A stretch of 22,055 bases of DNA. Source: Actinomycetes bacterium (lineage in GTDB: Bacteria; Actinomycetota; Thermoleophilia; Gaiellales; Gaiellaceae). The stretch's first letter is position 1. The number at the start of each line of letters is the position of its first letter. A program made the translations under genes and the position numbers. Below the pieces are notes generated by a model, which was not told the origin of the DNA, did not search any database, and saw only the letters and a program-made list of their open reading frames with translations. Below are positions 1 to 7,226 of this stretch, one piece after another. The stretch is taken from assembly GCA_030624785.1 (NCBI GenBank), contig JAUXJK010000005.1, positions 1 to 22,055 of the forward strand. Reading direction: 5' to 3'.

Positions 1-923
1 GACGTCAGCGCTGACTCGATAGCCTCGGGGGGTGTCAATGTGATCGATGTCAGCGTCGCGCCCGCATCTTCGAGAGCATCGAGGCCCTTCTGCGTTTGCT
101 GCGCGACTTTTTCCTGGATCGTCTGGAAAAAGTATGCGTCGGGCACTCCGATGCGCAGCCCGGCGATCTCCTGGCCGACGTTGCCCGCGACCGCCTCGTG
201 AGGACTCTGAATGCTGGTGTGGTCGAGTGGGTCCGGGCCAGCGATGGTGTCGTACACAAGCGCCGCGTCAGCGACCGAGCGCGCGAGAACTCCGACCGTG
301 TCTAGCGTCCACGCCAACGGGACGACACCGCTTCGCCCGATCTTTCCATACGTCGGCTTCAGTCCAACGGTGCCGTTGAAGGTCGCAGGGCTTCTTACTG
401 AGCCCGCTGTATCGGTGCCGAGGGTGAAGATGCCGATGCCGGAGGCGACGCCAGACGCAGAGCCGCCACTCGAGCCGCCTGGGATGCGGTCCGCATCCCA
501 GGCGTTGCGCGCGGGAAGTGTCAGGCCGCCCCAGGCGAACTCATGCGTGCGGGACTTGCCGATCAACACGGAGCCCGCCTCCTCCAACAACGAGGCAGAC
601 GTTGCGCTGCGCTTTGGGACGTTGCCGTCGAAGACCTTCGAACCTGCCCCCGTGGGCACTCCCGCCACGTCGATGATGTCCTTCAGAGTGAACGGCAGGC
701 CGTCGAGCGGCCCGAGCGGAGCGTTCTGGCGGCGTCGCTCATCGGAGGCTTCGGCCTGCGAGAGTGCGCGCTCGTCGAGTCGATGCACCAGCGGCGTAGT
801 GTGCGGTTCAAGCCGGTCTGCCTGCGCCAGGGCTGCGCGGGTCAACTCGAGCGAGGACACCTCTCCCTGAGCAAGTTTCGTGCTCGCTTCGTTCGCGCTC
901 AGGAAAGCCAGATCGGCGCTCAT
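1..923 (-). CDS. Amidase-signature family amidohydrolase (AtzE/GatA-like), C-terminus cut by window edge
   Basis: Reading the minus strand from the ATG at 923-921 gives 307 uninterrupted codons to the window edge, so the C-terminal third or so of a usual 450-500 residue enzyme is missing. The amidase signature is complete: catalytic Lys81 in TLKDIIDVAG, the Gly/Ser-rich loop GGSSGGSASG (about 149-158) with the cis-Ser, and nucleophile Ser175 in GTDTAGSVRSP. It is followed by the conserved segment TYGKIGRSGVVPLAWTLDTVG. Family members hydrolyse C-N amide bonds by a Ser-cisSer-Lys mechanism, and members near hydantoin or triazine genes act on small ureido compounds. The start overlaps the stop of the upstream small ORF (ATGA), so the two are probably co-translated. 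No residue fixes the substrate, and the neighbourhood only hints at a nitrogenous catabolite. Confidence 0.9.
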   Translation of the reverse strand, partial: MSADLAFLSANEASTKLAQGEVSSLELTRAALAQADRLEPHTTPLVHRLDERALSQAEASDERRRQNAPLGPLDGLPFTLKDIIDVAGVPTGAGSKVFDGNVPKRSATSASLLEEAGSVLIGKSRTHEFAWGGLTLPARNAWDADRIPGGSSGGSASGVASGIGIFTLGTDTAGSVRSPATFNGTVGLKPTYGKIGRSGVVPLAWTLDTVGVLARSVADAALVYDTIAGPDPLDHTSIQSPHEAVAGNVGQEIAGLRIGVPDAYFFQTIQEKVAQQTQKGLDALEDAGATLTSITLTPPEAIESALT

Positions 924-1093
924 GTGCGGCTCTCGCTCTTCGTGCGGCGCCAGGTGATCTCCGTGGAGAAGAGAGTTTCTGGCTCAAGTTGTCGAAGAAG
1001 CTCCGGGGGCATCGCTTGGCGGAGTTCATCCGCCAGGTCAGCCGAGAGGTCGGCTGGCGTCTGCGGACGCCTGTGATCGCTAGCGTCGCTCAT
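920..1093 (-). CDS. Small hypothetical protein (57 aa) coupled to the amidase
   Basis: ATG at 1093-1091 opens a 57-codon frame ending in TGA at 922-920, overlapping the amidase start by four bases (ATGA). The product is hydrophilic, with an acidic helical centre (PADLSADLADELRQAMPPEL) and a basic tail (TWRRTKSESRT). It has no signal peptide or membrane segment. I do not recognise the family. By position it could be a small partner of the amidase, as GatC/AtzG-type subunits are for GatA/AtzE, but I see no clear GatC-like motif. The frame stays open further upstream, but those codons run into the shared intergenic region and are unlikely to be coding. The overlap and the codon pattern are the main support. 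The ribosome binding site is weak. Confidence 0.5.
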   Translation of the reverse strand: MSDASDHRRPQTPADLSADLADELRQAMPPELLRQLEPETLFSTEITWRRTKSESRT

Positions 1094-1251
1094 CTCGGCT
1101 GTCTCATCGGGTCGGCGCAGGATAGACCGGGTGGCGTCGCGCGCGCCGGTCGGCCGAGCCCGATCTCGGAAGATGAGATTGCATACAATGCGGCCTGCGC
1201 GCGAGATCGCAAGACGTCGCGAGCCGAGTCGACCTACGAGCAGGAGCGACC
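1094..1251. promoter_or_regulatory. Divergent promoter region between amidase unit and GntR operon
   Basis: This 158-bp gap separates the leftward amidase pair from the rightward GntR operon. It holds the palindromic site listed at 1178-1189 and an AGGAG ribosome binding site at 1242-1246, five bases before the proposed CTG start at 1252. TACAAT at 1184-1189 could serve as a -10 box for the rightward transcript, giving a leader of about 55 bases. No convincing -35 is visible. A regulator divergent from a metabolic unit commonly controls both. Confidence 0.5.
1178..1189. promoter_or_regulatory. Putative GntR (FCD-type) operator ATTGCATACAAT
   Basis: ATTG and CAAT form an inverted repeat around CATA. 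The site resembles the TNGTATACNA-type palindromes known for FCD-subfamily GntR regulators. The copy at 16235-16246 upstream of hyuA is ATTGCATACAGT, which differs by one base, and both are followed by G. The site overlaps a possible -10 hexamer, as expected for repression. Binding by the adjacent regulator is inferred. Confidence 0.45.
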
Positions 1252-1917
1252 CTGAGCAACGCAAGTTCAACTGCAACTGAGGCCATCCGGGAGGCGATCC
1301 TCGACGGACGCCATTCCCCCGGGTGTCGGTTGAAAGAGGAACGGCTTGCCGTTGAGCTCGGAATCAGCAGGACACCGATACGGGAGGCGCTGCTCGTACT
1401 TCAGACCGAAGGTCTCGTCGAGGCGACGCCCAACCGCGGTGCGACGGTTCGCTCGTACGCACCTGCGGATCTCGATGAGATGTATCAGCTTCGAGCGCTG
1501 CTCGAAGGGCATGCGGCTCGATTGGCGGGGGAGAGGATTGAATCGGGTCGGCTCGCTGCGCTCGATGAGAGCTGCGAGCGCTTCGATGCATTGCGAAGCG
1601 CAGGAGATGTGCGGGCACTCGCCGCCGAGAATCAACTCTTCCACGAAACAATTCTCGAAGCGACCGGCTCCGATCGCCTCACGGCGATGGTGAGAAAGGT
1701 CGTCGAGGTGCCGCTCGTGTATCGCGCGTTCGTCTGGTACTCCGATGAGCAGCGGCTGATCTCGGGGCACTTCCACCGCCAGATTGCGGCAGCGCTGCGG
1801 GCGCGCGATCCGGAGCGGGCAGAGACCCTCATGAAGACGCATGTCCATGAAGCACGAGACTTCATCGTGGCGGAGGTCGCCGCGAGCGTGTCAGCTACCC
1901 CACAGGAGGAACAATGA
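1252..1917 (+). CDS. GntR-family transcriptional regulator, FCD (FadR) subfamily; probable CTG start
   Basis: From 1252 the frame encodes 221 aa, the normal length for this subfamily. The winged helix-turn-helix covers about residues 8-72, with the recognition region ELGISRTPIREALLVLQTEGLVE. The C-terminal FCD ligand domain follows from about 78 to 205, with His-rich metal or ligand positions in LFHETI, GHFHRQI and THVHEARD. The first helix (AIREAILDGRHSPG) lies upstream of the only usual start, TTG at 1330, so starting there would delete half the DNA-binding domain. No ATG, GTG or TTG exists between the upstream in-frame stop (1174) and 1330. CTG at 1252 has AGGAG five bases before it. The stop overlaps the next gene's ATG (ATGA). 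The ligand is probably an organic acid or pathway intermediate (inference). Confidence 0.88.
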   Translation: MSNASSTATEAIREAILDGRHSPGCRLKEERLAVELGISRTPIREALLVLQTEGLVEATPNRGATVRSYAPADLDEMYQLRALLEGHAARLAGERIESGRLAALDESCERFDALRSAGDVRALAAENQLFHETILEATGSDRLTAMVRKVVEVPLVYRAFVWYSDEQRLISGHFHRQIAAALRARDPERAETLMKTHVHEARDFIVAEVAASVSATPQEEQ

Positions 1918-3155
1918 CGGAGTCGGCTACCGAACCCGCAACCGGGTCGGAAACCACAGGACCACTCGACGGGTTGCGCGTGATCGAGCTGGGGACGTTG
2001 CTCGCGGGGCCGTTCAGCGGTCGTCTCCTCGGAGACATGGGCGCCGAGATCATCAAGGTCGAAGCTCCCGGCAAGCCGGATCCGCTCAGAGACTGGGGTC
2101 ACGCCCGCTACAACGGCAAGTCGCTCTGGTGGCCCATTCAGTCACGCAACAAGAAGTGTGTGACGCTCAACCTGCGGGTTGACGAGGGTCAGCAAATGCT
2201 GCTCGAGCTGCTCGAGCACGCCGACGTGGTGACCGAGAACTTTCGCCCCGGAACGCTTGAGAAGTGGAATCTCGGTTACGACCGCCTTTCCGAGGTCAAT
2301 CCGCGTGTCATCCTGGTGCGCATCTCCGGATACGGTCAGACCGGCCCCTACGGGAAGCGCGCGGGCTTCGCGTCGGTTGCCGAGGCTATGGGCGGCCTTA
2401 GATACATCAGCGGCTTCCCTGACGAGCCACCGCCACGAATGCACATCTCGCTCGGCGACTCCCTTGCCGCGATGTTCGCGGTGCAGGGCGTGCTCGCCGC
2501 GATCTACGAGCGTGACATCGGTGGAAGCGGCAAGGGACAGGTCGTCGACGTCTCTCTGATGGAGTCGAGCTTCGCGCTGATGGAGAGCACCGTGCCTGAG
2601 TACGATCGACTCGGCATCGTTCGCGAGCCGTCGGGCACGTTCCTGAAGGGCGTGGCGCCGTCGAACATTTTCAAGTCAGAGGACGACAAGTGGATGGTGA
2701 TCGCGGCGAACCACGACAATGTGTTCCAACGGCTCTCGGATGCAATGGGCATGCCCGAGCTGAAGGAAGATCCAAAGTTCGCCACCCATCTTGCTCGCGG
2801 GGACAATCAGGTCGAGATCGACGGTCTGATCGCGGAGTGGGCGAAGGCCAGAACCGCAGAACAGATCGACAAGGAGCTCAATGAAGCCGGGGTGATCTGC
2901 GGGCCGATCTATACGGTCGCCGACATCTTCGAGGATCCCCAGTTCAAAGCTCGTGACATGTTGCTCAAACATGAGGATCCGGTGATCGGCGAGTTCATCG
3001 GACCGGGCATCGTTCCGCGCTTCACGCGCACTCCTGGCAAGGTTCAGTGGACGGGTCCGTGGGAAGAAGGGAGCCACAACGAAGAGGTTTGGGGCGGCAT
3101 GATCGGACGTAGCACGGACAAGCTTTCCGAGCTCAAGGAAGAGGGAGTGATCTAG
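1914..3155 (+). CDS. Class III (CaiB/BaiF, formyl-CoA transferase type) CoA-transferase
   Basis: The 413-aa product has the family length and layout: LDGLRVIELGTLLAGPFSGRLLGDMGAEIIKVE (about 18-50), NKKCVTLNLR (79-88), VVTENFRPGTLEKWNLGY (105-122), the core RISGYGQTGPY, and the catalytic aspartate Asp182 in HISLGDSLAAM. The enzyme moves CoA between carboxylic acids through an Asp-linked anhydride and needs no ATP. The start overlaps the GntR stop (ATGA), and the next gene begins immediately after its TAG, so it sits inside a tight operon. With the lyase-like and dehydrogenase genes downstream, it probably activates a carboxylate intermediate (inference). The acid used cannot be told from the sequence: formate, oxalate, succinate, carnitine, itaconate and mesaconate enzymes all share this fold. 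Confidence 0.93.
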   Translation: MTESATEPATGSETTGPLDGLRVIELGTLLAGPFSGRLLGDMGAEIIKVEAPGKPDPLRDWGHARYNGKSLWWPIQSRNKKCVTLNLRVDEGQQMLLELLEHADVVTENFRPGTLEKWNLGYDRLSEVNPRVILVRISGYGQTGPYGKRAGFASVAEAMGGLRYISGFPDEPPPRMHISLGDSLAAMFAVQGVLAAIYERDIGGSGKGQVVDVSLMESSFALMESTVPEYDRLGIVREPSGTFLKGVAPSNIFKSEDDKWMVIAANHDNVFQRLSDAMGMPELKEDPKFATHLARGDNQVEIDGLIAEWAKARTAEQIDKELNEAGVICGPIYTVADIFEDPQFKARDMLLKHEDPVIGEFIGPGIVPRFTRTPGKVQWTGPWEEGSHNEEVWGGMIGRSTDKLSELKEEGVI

Positions 3156-4184
3156 GTGAAGGCCGTACGATTTCACGAACATGGCGGACGCGATGTACTC
3201 CGCTACGAGGACGCGCCGGATCCAGTACCCGGTGAAGGTGAGGTGCTCGTACGCGTGCGCGCGTGTGGCCTCAACCACTTCGACGTCGACCTCCGCGAGA
3301 ACGTCTCGCGCTGGCCGCTGCCACTTCCGTGGACCCTTGGCGTTGAGTTCGCCGGAGAGATAGCCGGCGTTGGCCCCGGTGTTTCAAGCGTTTCGGAGGG
3401 CGATCGCGTCTGGGTGCTTCACGAGCTTCCGTGCATGGAATGTCAGTACTGCCTAGAGGGCATGGACAATCTCTGCGAGAACGCTCGGATGTACTCCGTT
3501 CAGATGCCCGGAGGCTACGCCGAATATGTGATCGCGCCGGTCGAAGCGGTCTTTCCGCTCGCGGACGACACGTCGTTCGACTCGGCAGCTGCAGGCCAGA
3601 TCGTCTTCACGACCGCCTGGCACATGCTCGTCACGCGAGGGAAGGTGCGACCCGGCGAAACCGTGCTAATCAGCGCGGCAGGAAGCGGTGTCGGCCACGC
3701 GGCGATACAGATCGCGAAGTACGCCGGCGCCAAGGTCATCACGACGGCAGGAAGCCAACACAAGCTCGACGCAGCGTTGGCCGATGGCGCTGACGGGGTC
3801 ATCAACTACAACGAGGGCGGCGTCACGGAACGCGCTATCGAGCTCAACGACGGAAAGCTTGTCGATCTCGTGATCGAGCACATCGGCGGTGAGCAGTTCG
3901 GGCAGTGCATCAACACGCTGCGCAAGAACGGTCGGCTTGTCACCTGCGGCGGGCATGCGGGTGAGGTAATCGAGTTCGACATCGTCCCGCTGTTTCGGAA
4001 CGAGTGGCAGGTGATCGGGTCACGAGTCGGCACCAAACCTGAGACTCGCAAGGTCATGGAACTCATCGGCGACGGTACATTCGAGCCGCGCATTCACGCC
4101 GCTCTGCCACTGAGTGAGGCGGCAGAGGCGATGCGCATCATCGAAGATCGCGAACAGTTCGGCAAGGTCATCGTCAAGCCGTGA
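3156..4184 (+). CDS. Medium-chain dehydrogenase/reductase (zinc-type alcohol dehydrogenase or quinone reductase family)
   Basis: The GTG start at 3156 directly follows the TAG of the CoA-transferase, with GAGGGAG a few bases upstream. The 342-aa protein has a GroES-like N-terminal half and a Rossmann half with the nucleotide motif AAGSGVG (about 174-180). The structural zinc lobe is intact, with Cys93, Cys96, Cys99 and Cys107. The catalytic-zinc site looks incomplete: Cys37 is present in RACGLNHFD, but the usual GHE motif reads GVE, with Val63 replacing the histidine. Such proteins often reduce enones or quinones rather than oxidise alcohols. In this operon it may act on an acyl or carbonyl intermediate. 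NAD versus NADP preference is not clear. Confidence 0.9.
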   Translation: MKAVRFHEHGGRDVLRYEDAPDPVPGEGEVLVRVRACGLNHFDVDLRENVSRWPLPLPWTLGVEFAGEIAGVGPGVSSVSEGDRVWVLHELPCMECQYCLEGMDNLCENARMYSVQMPGGYAEYVIAPVEAVFPLADDTSFDSAAAGQIVFTTAWHMLVTRGKVRPGETVLISAAGSGVGHAAIQIAKYAGAKVITTAGSQHKLDAALADGADGVINYNEGGVTERAIELNDGKLVDLVIEHIGGEQFGQCINTLRKNGRLVTCGGHAGEVIEFDIVPLFRNEWQVIGSRVGTKPETRKVMELIGDGTFEPRIHAALPLSEAAEAMRIIEDREQFGKVIVKP

Positions 4185-4254
4185 CCAGGGTTGAGCGAGA
4201 CACCGGCTATCGTCAAGCTGAGTCGAGTAGACCAGCGGCAGCGAAGGAGCGCAC

Positions 4255-4983
4255 ATGAGTGAGTACGGGACTGAAGGAGCTCGCGACTACGTCGCGATCT
4301 ACACACCGAAGACGGAACTCGTGCCTGAACGGACGTGTCTCGTCGTCGTCGATATTCAGTACGCGACGGGCAATCCTGAAACGGGGCTCGGCGCTCTGCT
4401 CAATCAGCAAGGACGTCTTCACGAGGCCGACTATCGCTATGCCCGAATCACTGAGAAGGTCGTGCCGAACACGCTGCGGCTTCTCGACTTTTTTCGCACC
4501 AACGACCTGCGACGTGTCTTTCTCACCTATGGGTCAGAAGTCGAGGACTACTCAGATCTCACTGGACAGATGAGGTCACTGTGCGAAGCGACCAAGAACC
4601 GCGAAGGAGAGCGCGAGCACGAGATCATTGATGAGCTCAAGCCGCGGCCGACGGAGCGGGTGTTCAACAAGATCACGCCAAGTGCATTTACGTCGACACC
4701 GATCGACATCGTGCTGTCGCGAGCGTACGGTGTCGACTCGCTTCTGTTCACCGGTGTCTCAACGAACATGTGTGTCGAACACACGCAGCGCGATGCAGCG
4801 AGCTACGGCTACCACTGCTTTACGGTCGAGGACGCTTGTGGTGCCGACAGCCCGGAGATGCACGAAGCAGCGATCACCGTGCTGCAGCGTCTCTACGGCA
4901 CGATTACATCAACAGATGCCGCGATCGAGCAGCTGTCAGCGGCCCTTGGGATCGCGACTGGCAGCCCTCTCGTCGAGGCCTAG
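4255..4983 (+). CDS. Isochorismatase-family cysteine hydrolase
   Basis: ATG at 4255 has AAGGAG five bases upstream, and the product is 242 aa. The Asp-Lys-Cys triad of the family is visible: Asp33 in LVVVDIQY, Lys139 in FNKITPSAF, and Cys173 in TGVSTNMCVEHTQRDA. Members include isochorismatase, nicotinamidase, ureidoacrylate amidohydrolase (RutB), biuret hydrolase and N-carbamoylsarcosine amidase. The first part of the protein (residues 1-30) is longer than in nicotinamidases, and there is an extra segment around 40-65. The gene stands 70 bp after the dehydrogenase and 63 bp before the lyase in the same operon. It most likely hydrolyses an amide or ureido bond of the pathway compound. A second family member lies at 20436-21083 and is clearly of a different subtype. 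Confidence 0.92.
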   Translation: MSEYGTEGARDYVAIYTPKTELVPERTCLVVVDIQYATGNPETGLGALLNQQGRLHEADYRYARITEKVVPNTLRLLDFFRTNDLRRVFLTYGSEVEDYSDLTGQMRSLCEATKNREGEREHEIIDELKPRPTERVFNKITPSAFTSTPIDIVLSRAYGVDSLLFTGVSTNMCVEHTQRDAASYGYHCFTVEDACGADSPEMHEAAITVLQRLYGTITSTDAAIEQLSAALGIATGSPLVEA

Positions 4984-5004
4984 AGCCAGCAAGAGACGAA
5001 AAGA

Positions 5005-5025
5005 GAGCGAGGACATTCCTCGCTC
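5005..5025 (+). other. Intergenic RNA hairpin
   Basis: GAGCGAGG and CCTCGCTC form a perfect 8-bp stem around the loop ACATT, between the isochorismatase-like and lyase-like genes. No T-run follows, so it is not a classical intrinsic terminator. It may protect mRNA ends or tune expression inside the operon. Confidence 0.45.
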
Positions 5026-5046
5026 AATGAGAGGAGAGCACGCCGA

Positions 5047-5997
5047 ATGAATCTGCCCGAACGTGTCGAGGTCGTCGAGGTCGCTCCGCGAGATGGCTTG
5101 CAAAGTCAGGAGCGTCACTACTCGGTCGAGACCAAACTGAAGATGCTTGACATCCTTGCCGACGCCGGGTTCAAGCGCATCGAAGTAACCGGCATGGTTC
5201 GGCCTGATGTGATTCCTCAGCTCGCCGACGGTACCGAGATCTTCGAGCGCCTCGAGCGGCGTCCGGGTGTGACCTATCGAGCACTTGTTCCTAACACGAA
5301 GGGAACGCAGCGAGCGATCGATGTCAAGGTCGACGAGATGCTTGGCCTCGTGGTTGCCAGCGACACCTACAACCTCAAGAACGCCAAGATGACTGTCGAC
5401 CAGAACGTCGACGAGCTCGTCAAGATGACCGGGCTAGCACGCGATTCCGGCATACCGATGGTTGTCGCAATCGGCTGCGCAATGTTCTGTCCATATGAGG
5501 GCGATACGCCCCCCGAGCGCATAATGGGCATCATCGAGCGTCTCGTGCCCGAGGGCGTCGAGTCGGTCTACCTGGCCGTTTCCGTCGGTCTCGATGCCCC
5601 GAAGGCCGCCTACGACCTATCGGCGCAGATCAAGGATCGCTGGCCGGAGCTCGTGTTGGGGATTCACCTGCACAACACCAACGGGATGGCTCTTGCCACG
5701 GCTCTGGCTGCGGCGCAGGCTGGCACCCAGTTCTTCGAAGGATCGATCTGCGGGATCGGCGGCGGCATCCGGATGCCATACGGCATGGCGCCGTACGGAA
5801 ATGTGGCCACTGAAGATCTCGTCCACATGTTCAACGAATGTGGCGTGGAAACCGATCTCGACACGATGCGCGTTGTTGATGCGGCACGTGAGATTCAGGC
5901 GCTACTCGAGCTCGAGGACACCCACTCATATGCCCTGCAGGGCGCAATCAAGAACGTCGTGCTCGATCAGGGCAAGTCGGCGCCGCGCGAGGGCTAA
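5047..5997 (+). CDS. HMG-CoA lyase-like enzyme (DRE-TIM metallolyase superfamily)
   Basis: ATG at 5047 follows GAGGAGAG at 5031-5038, and the product is 316 aa, the usual length. The metal-dependent aldolase core is clear: Arg15 and Asp16 in EVAPRDGLQ, the metal-binding GIHLHNTNG (His207, His209), and GNVATEDLVHM near the end. Family enzymes cleave 3-hydroxy-acyl-CoAs, for example HMG-CoA to acetoacetate and acetyl-CoA. The catalytic-loop signature GLGGCPYA is altered to GIGGGIRMPYG. The essential cysteine position is therefore Gly240, with two or three extra residues, although Cys235 lies just upstream. This points to a relative with another substrate rather than a standard HMG-CoA lyase. 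Together with the CoA-transferase it forms a possible activation-and-cleavage pair. It ends with tandem TAA TAA and abuts the transporter frame. Confidence 0.85.
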   Translation: MNLPERVEVVEVAPRDGLQSQERHYSVETKLKMLDILADAGFKRIEVTGMVRPDVIPQLADGTEIFERLERRPGVTYRALVPNTKGTQRAIDVKVDEMLGLVVASDTYNLKNAKMTVDQNVDELVKMTGLARDSGIPMVVAIGCAMFCPYEGDTPPERIMGIIERLVPEGVESVYLAVSVGLDAPKAAYDLSAQIKDRWPELVLGIHLHNTNGMALATALAAAQAGTQFFEGSICGIGGGIRMPYGMAPYGNVATEDLVHMFNECGVETDLDTMRVVDAAREIQALLELEDTHSYALQGAIKNVVLDQGKSAPREG

Positions 5998-7226
5998 TAA
6001 CGACGCCAGTCCTTCCGACAAGGCGGGGCCGCCCGGGTCGACGACCCAGCGGCCTCGTCGTTGTTGGTCTGTCGCTTGGCTCGCTGACCAGCGCCACATT
6101 TGCGATCGTCGCGTTCGGGGTCCTGGCGCCCGAGCTTCAGATTGAGTTCGATTTCTCGAAGGCTGAGGTCGGCTTCCTTGTCGCGCTCGTCTTCATGGGC
6201 GGTGCGCTCACCTCGAACCCGGCTGGGCGACTTACGGATCGCATCGGCCCGGCGGCCGTGCTCGGCTGGTCGCTCGGCATGTTCGGGATCGCGATGTTGT
6301 TCGCTGCGATTGCGCCCACGGCGATCTTGTTCCTGGTGGCCATCGCGATCGGCGGCGTCATGTATGGCGGCGTCAACCCGCCGACCAACGTGGCGGTTGC
6401 CGGGCAGATGAGCGGTCGGCTCGGGTTCTTCCTGAGCGTAAAACAGTCTGGCGTGCCACTTGGCGGCTTGCTCGCGGGCGTCGCACTTCCGCCGATCGCC
6501 TTGCTGGCCGGTTGGCGCTGGGCATTGGCAGCAGCCGCCGGTTCATGCCTTGTCGTCGCGCTCGCGACGCCCTTGATGCGCGGCGTGAGGATCGCAGCTC
6601 GCAAGGACGGGGACGGGTGCCATGAGGAACGTCCGCCTCTTACGCGTCGTGAGCTCGCCGCGCTCGGCACATTTGGGTTCGTGATGTCGGGGACGCAGTG
6701 GAGCATGTTCGCTCACCTCTCGTTGTTCCTCACCGAGGAACGAGCCTTCAGTCTGGCGGCGGCTGGCCTTGGTCTCGCCCTCGCGCAGGGCCTTGGCGCC
6801 GCCGCGCGGCTTCTCTGGGGATGGTTGAGCGATCTTCCCGGACGTCGGCTTGCAATCTTGAGTGTGCTCACGGCCACATCGGTGGCCTGCCTTGCCGCGC
6901 TCGGTGGCGGGATACAAGGGCCGGGGCTGTGGTTCATCCTCGCGCTAGCCGGCGTCTCCATCGTCGGCTGGAACGGTGCGTACTACGCGCTTATAGCCGA
7001 TCGCGCTGGAGCCGCTGGCCTGGGTCGAGCGTCGGCCAACGCGCTCGTGTTCATTTTTGCGGGCTCAGTTGTCATGCCACCACTGCTCGGGCTCCTGGTT
7101 GATCTGAGTGGTTCTTGGGTGCCGTTCTGGGCTCTGACGGCGGGGCTTGTCGCCCTGGCCGGCATCGTTTTGCGGATCGGGCTCAGAGGCGGTCACTACG
7201 CGTCGACTCGAGCGAGCGCGCTATGA
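5997..7226 (+). CDS. MFS transporter; start codon non-canonical or unresolved
   Basis: The frame encodes a 12-helix major facilitator of about 409 aa. The segment GRLTDRIG after helix 2 is the typical loop 2-3 motif, and GWLSDLPGRRLAI is the matching loop in the second half. Helix 1 (LVVVGLSLGSLTSATFAIVAFGVLAP) begins near 6054, but the first ATG in frame is at 6195, inside helix 2. Between the upstream in-frame stop at 5889 and 6195 there is no ATG, GTG or TTG. I placed the start at the ATA (5997) that overlaps the lyase stop, with GAGGG just upstream. ACG at 6000 is an alternative, and a sequencing error is also possible. As the last gene of the operon it probably imports the substrate or exports a product. 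It overlaps the convergent gene by 44 bp. Confidence 0.85.
   Translation: MTTPVLPTRRGRPGRRPSGLVVVGLSLGSLTSATFAIVAFGVLAPELQIEFDFSKAEVGFLVALVFMGGALTSNPAGRLTDRIGPAAVLGWSLGMFGIAMLFAAIAPTAILFLVAIAIGGVMYGGVNPPTNVAVAGQMSGRLGFFLSVKQSGVPLGGLLAGVALPPIALLAGWRWALAAAAGSCLVVALATPLMRGVRIAARKDGDGCHEERPPLTRRELAALGTFGFVMSGTQWSMFAHLSLFLTEERAFSLAAAGLGLALAQGLGAAARLLWGWLSDLPGRRLAILSVLTATSVACLAALGGGIQGPGLWFILALAGVSIVGWNGAYYALIADRAGAAGLGRASANALVFIFAGSVVMPPLLGLLVDLSGSWVPFWALTAGLVALAGIVLRIGLRGGHYASTRASAL

Noticed and set aside
543..1076. 177-aa plus-strand frame
   Set aside because: It covers the amidase start and the small ORF in antisense. The amidase signature on the other strand decides.
1267..1848. 193-aa minus-strand frame
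   Set aside because: It is antisense to the GntR gene, whose winged helix-turn-helix is clear.
5005..5025. Intrinsic terminator splitting operon B
   Set aside because: The hairpin is perfect but lacks a T-run, and the next gene follows within 22 bp with its own ribosome binding site, so I listed it only as a hairpin.
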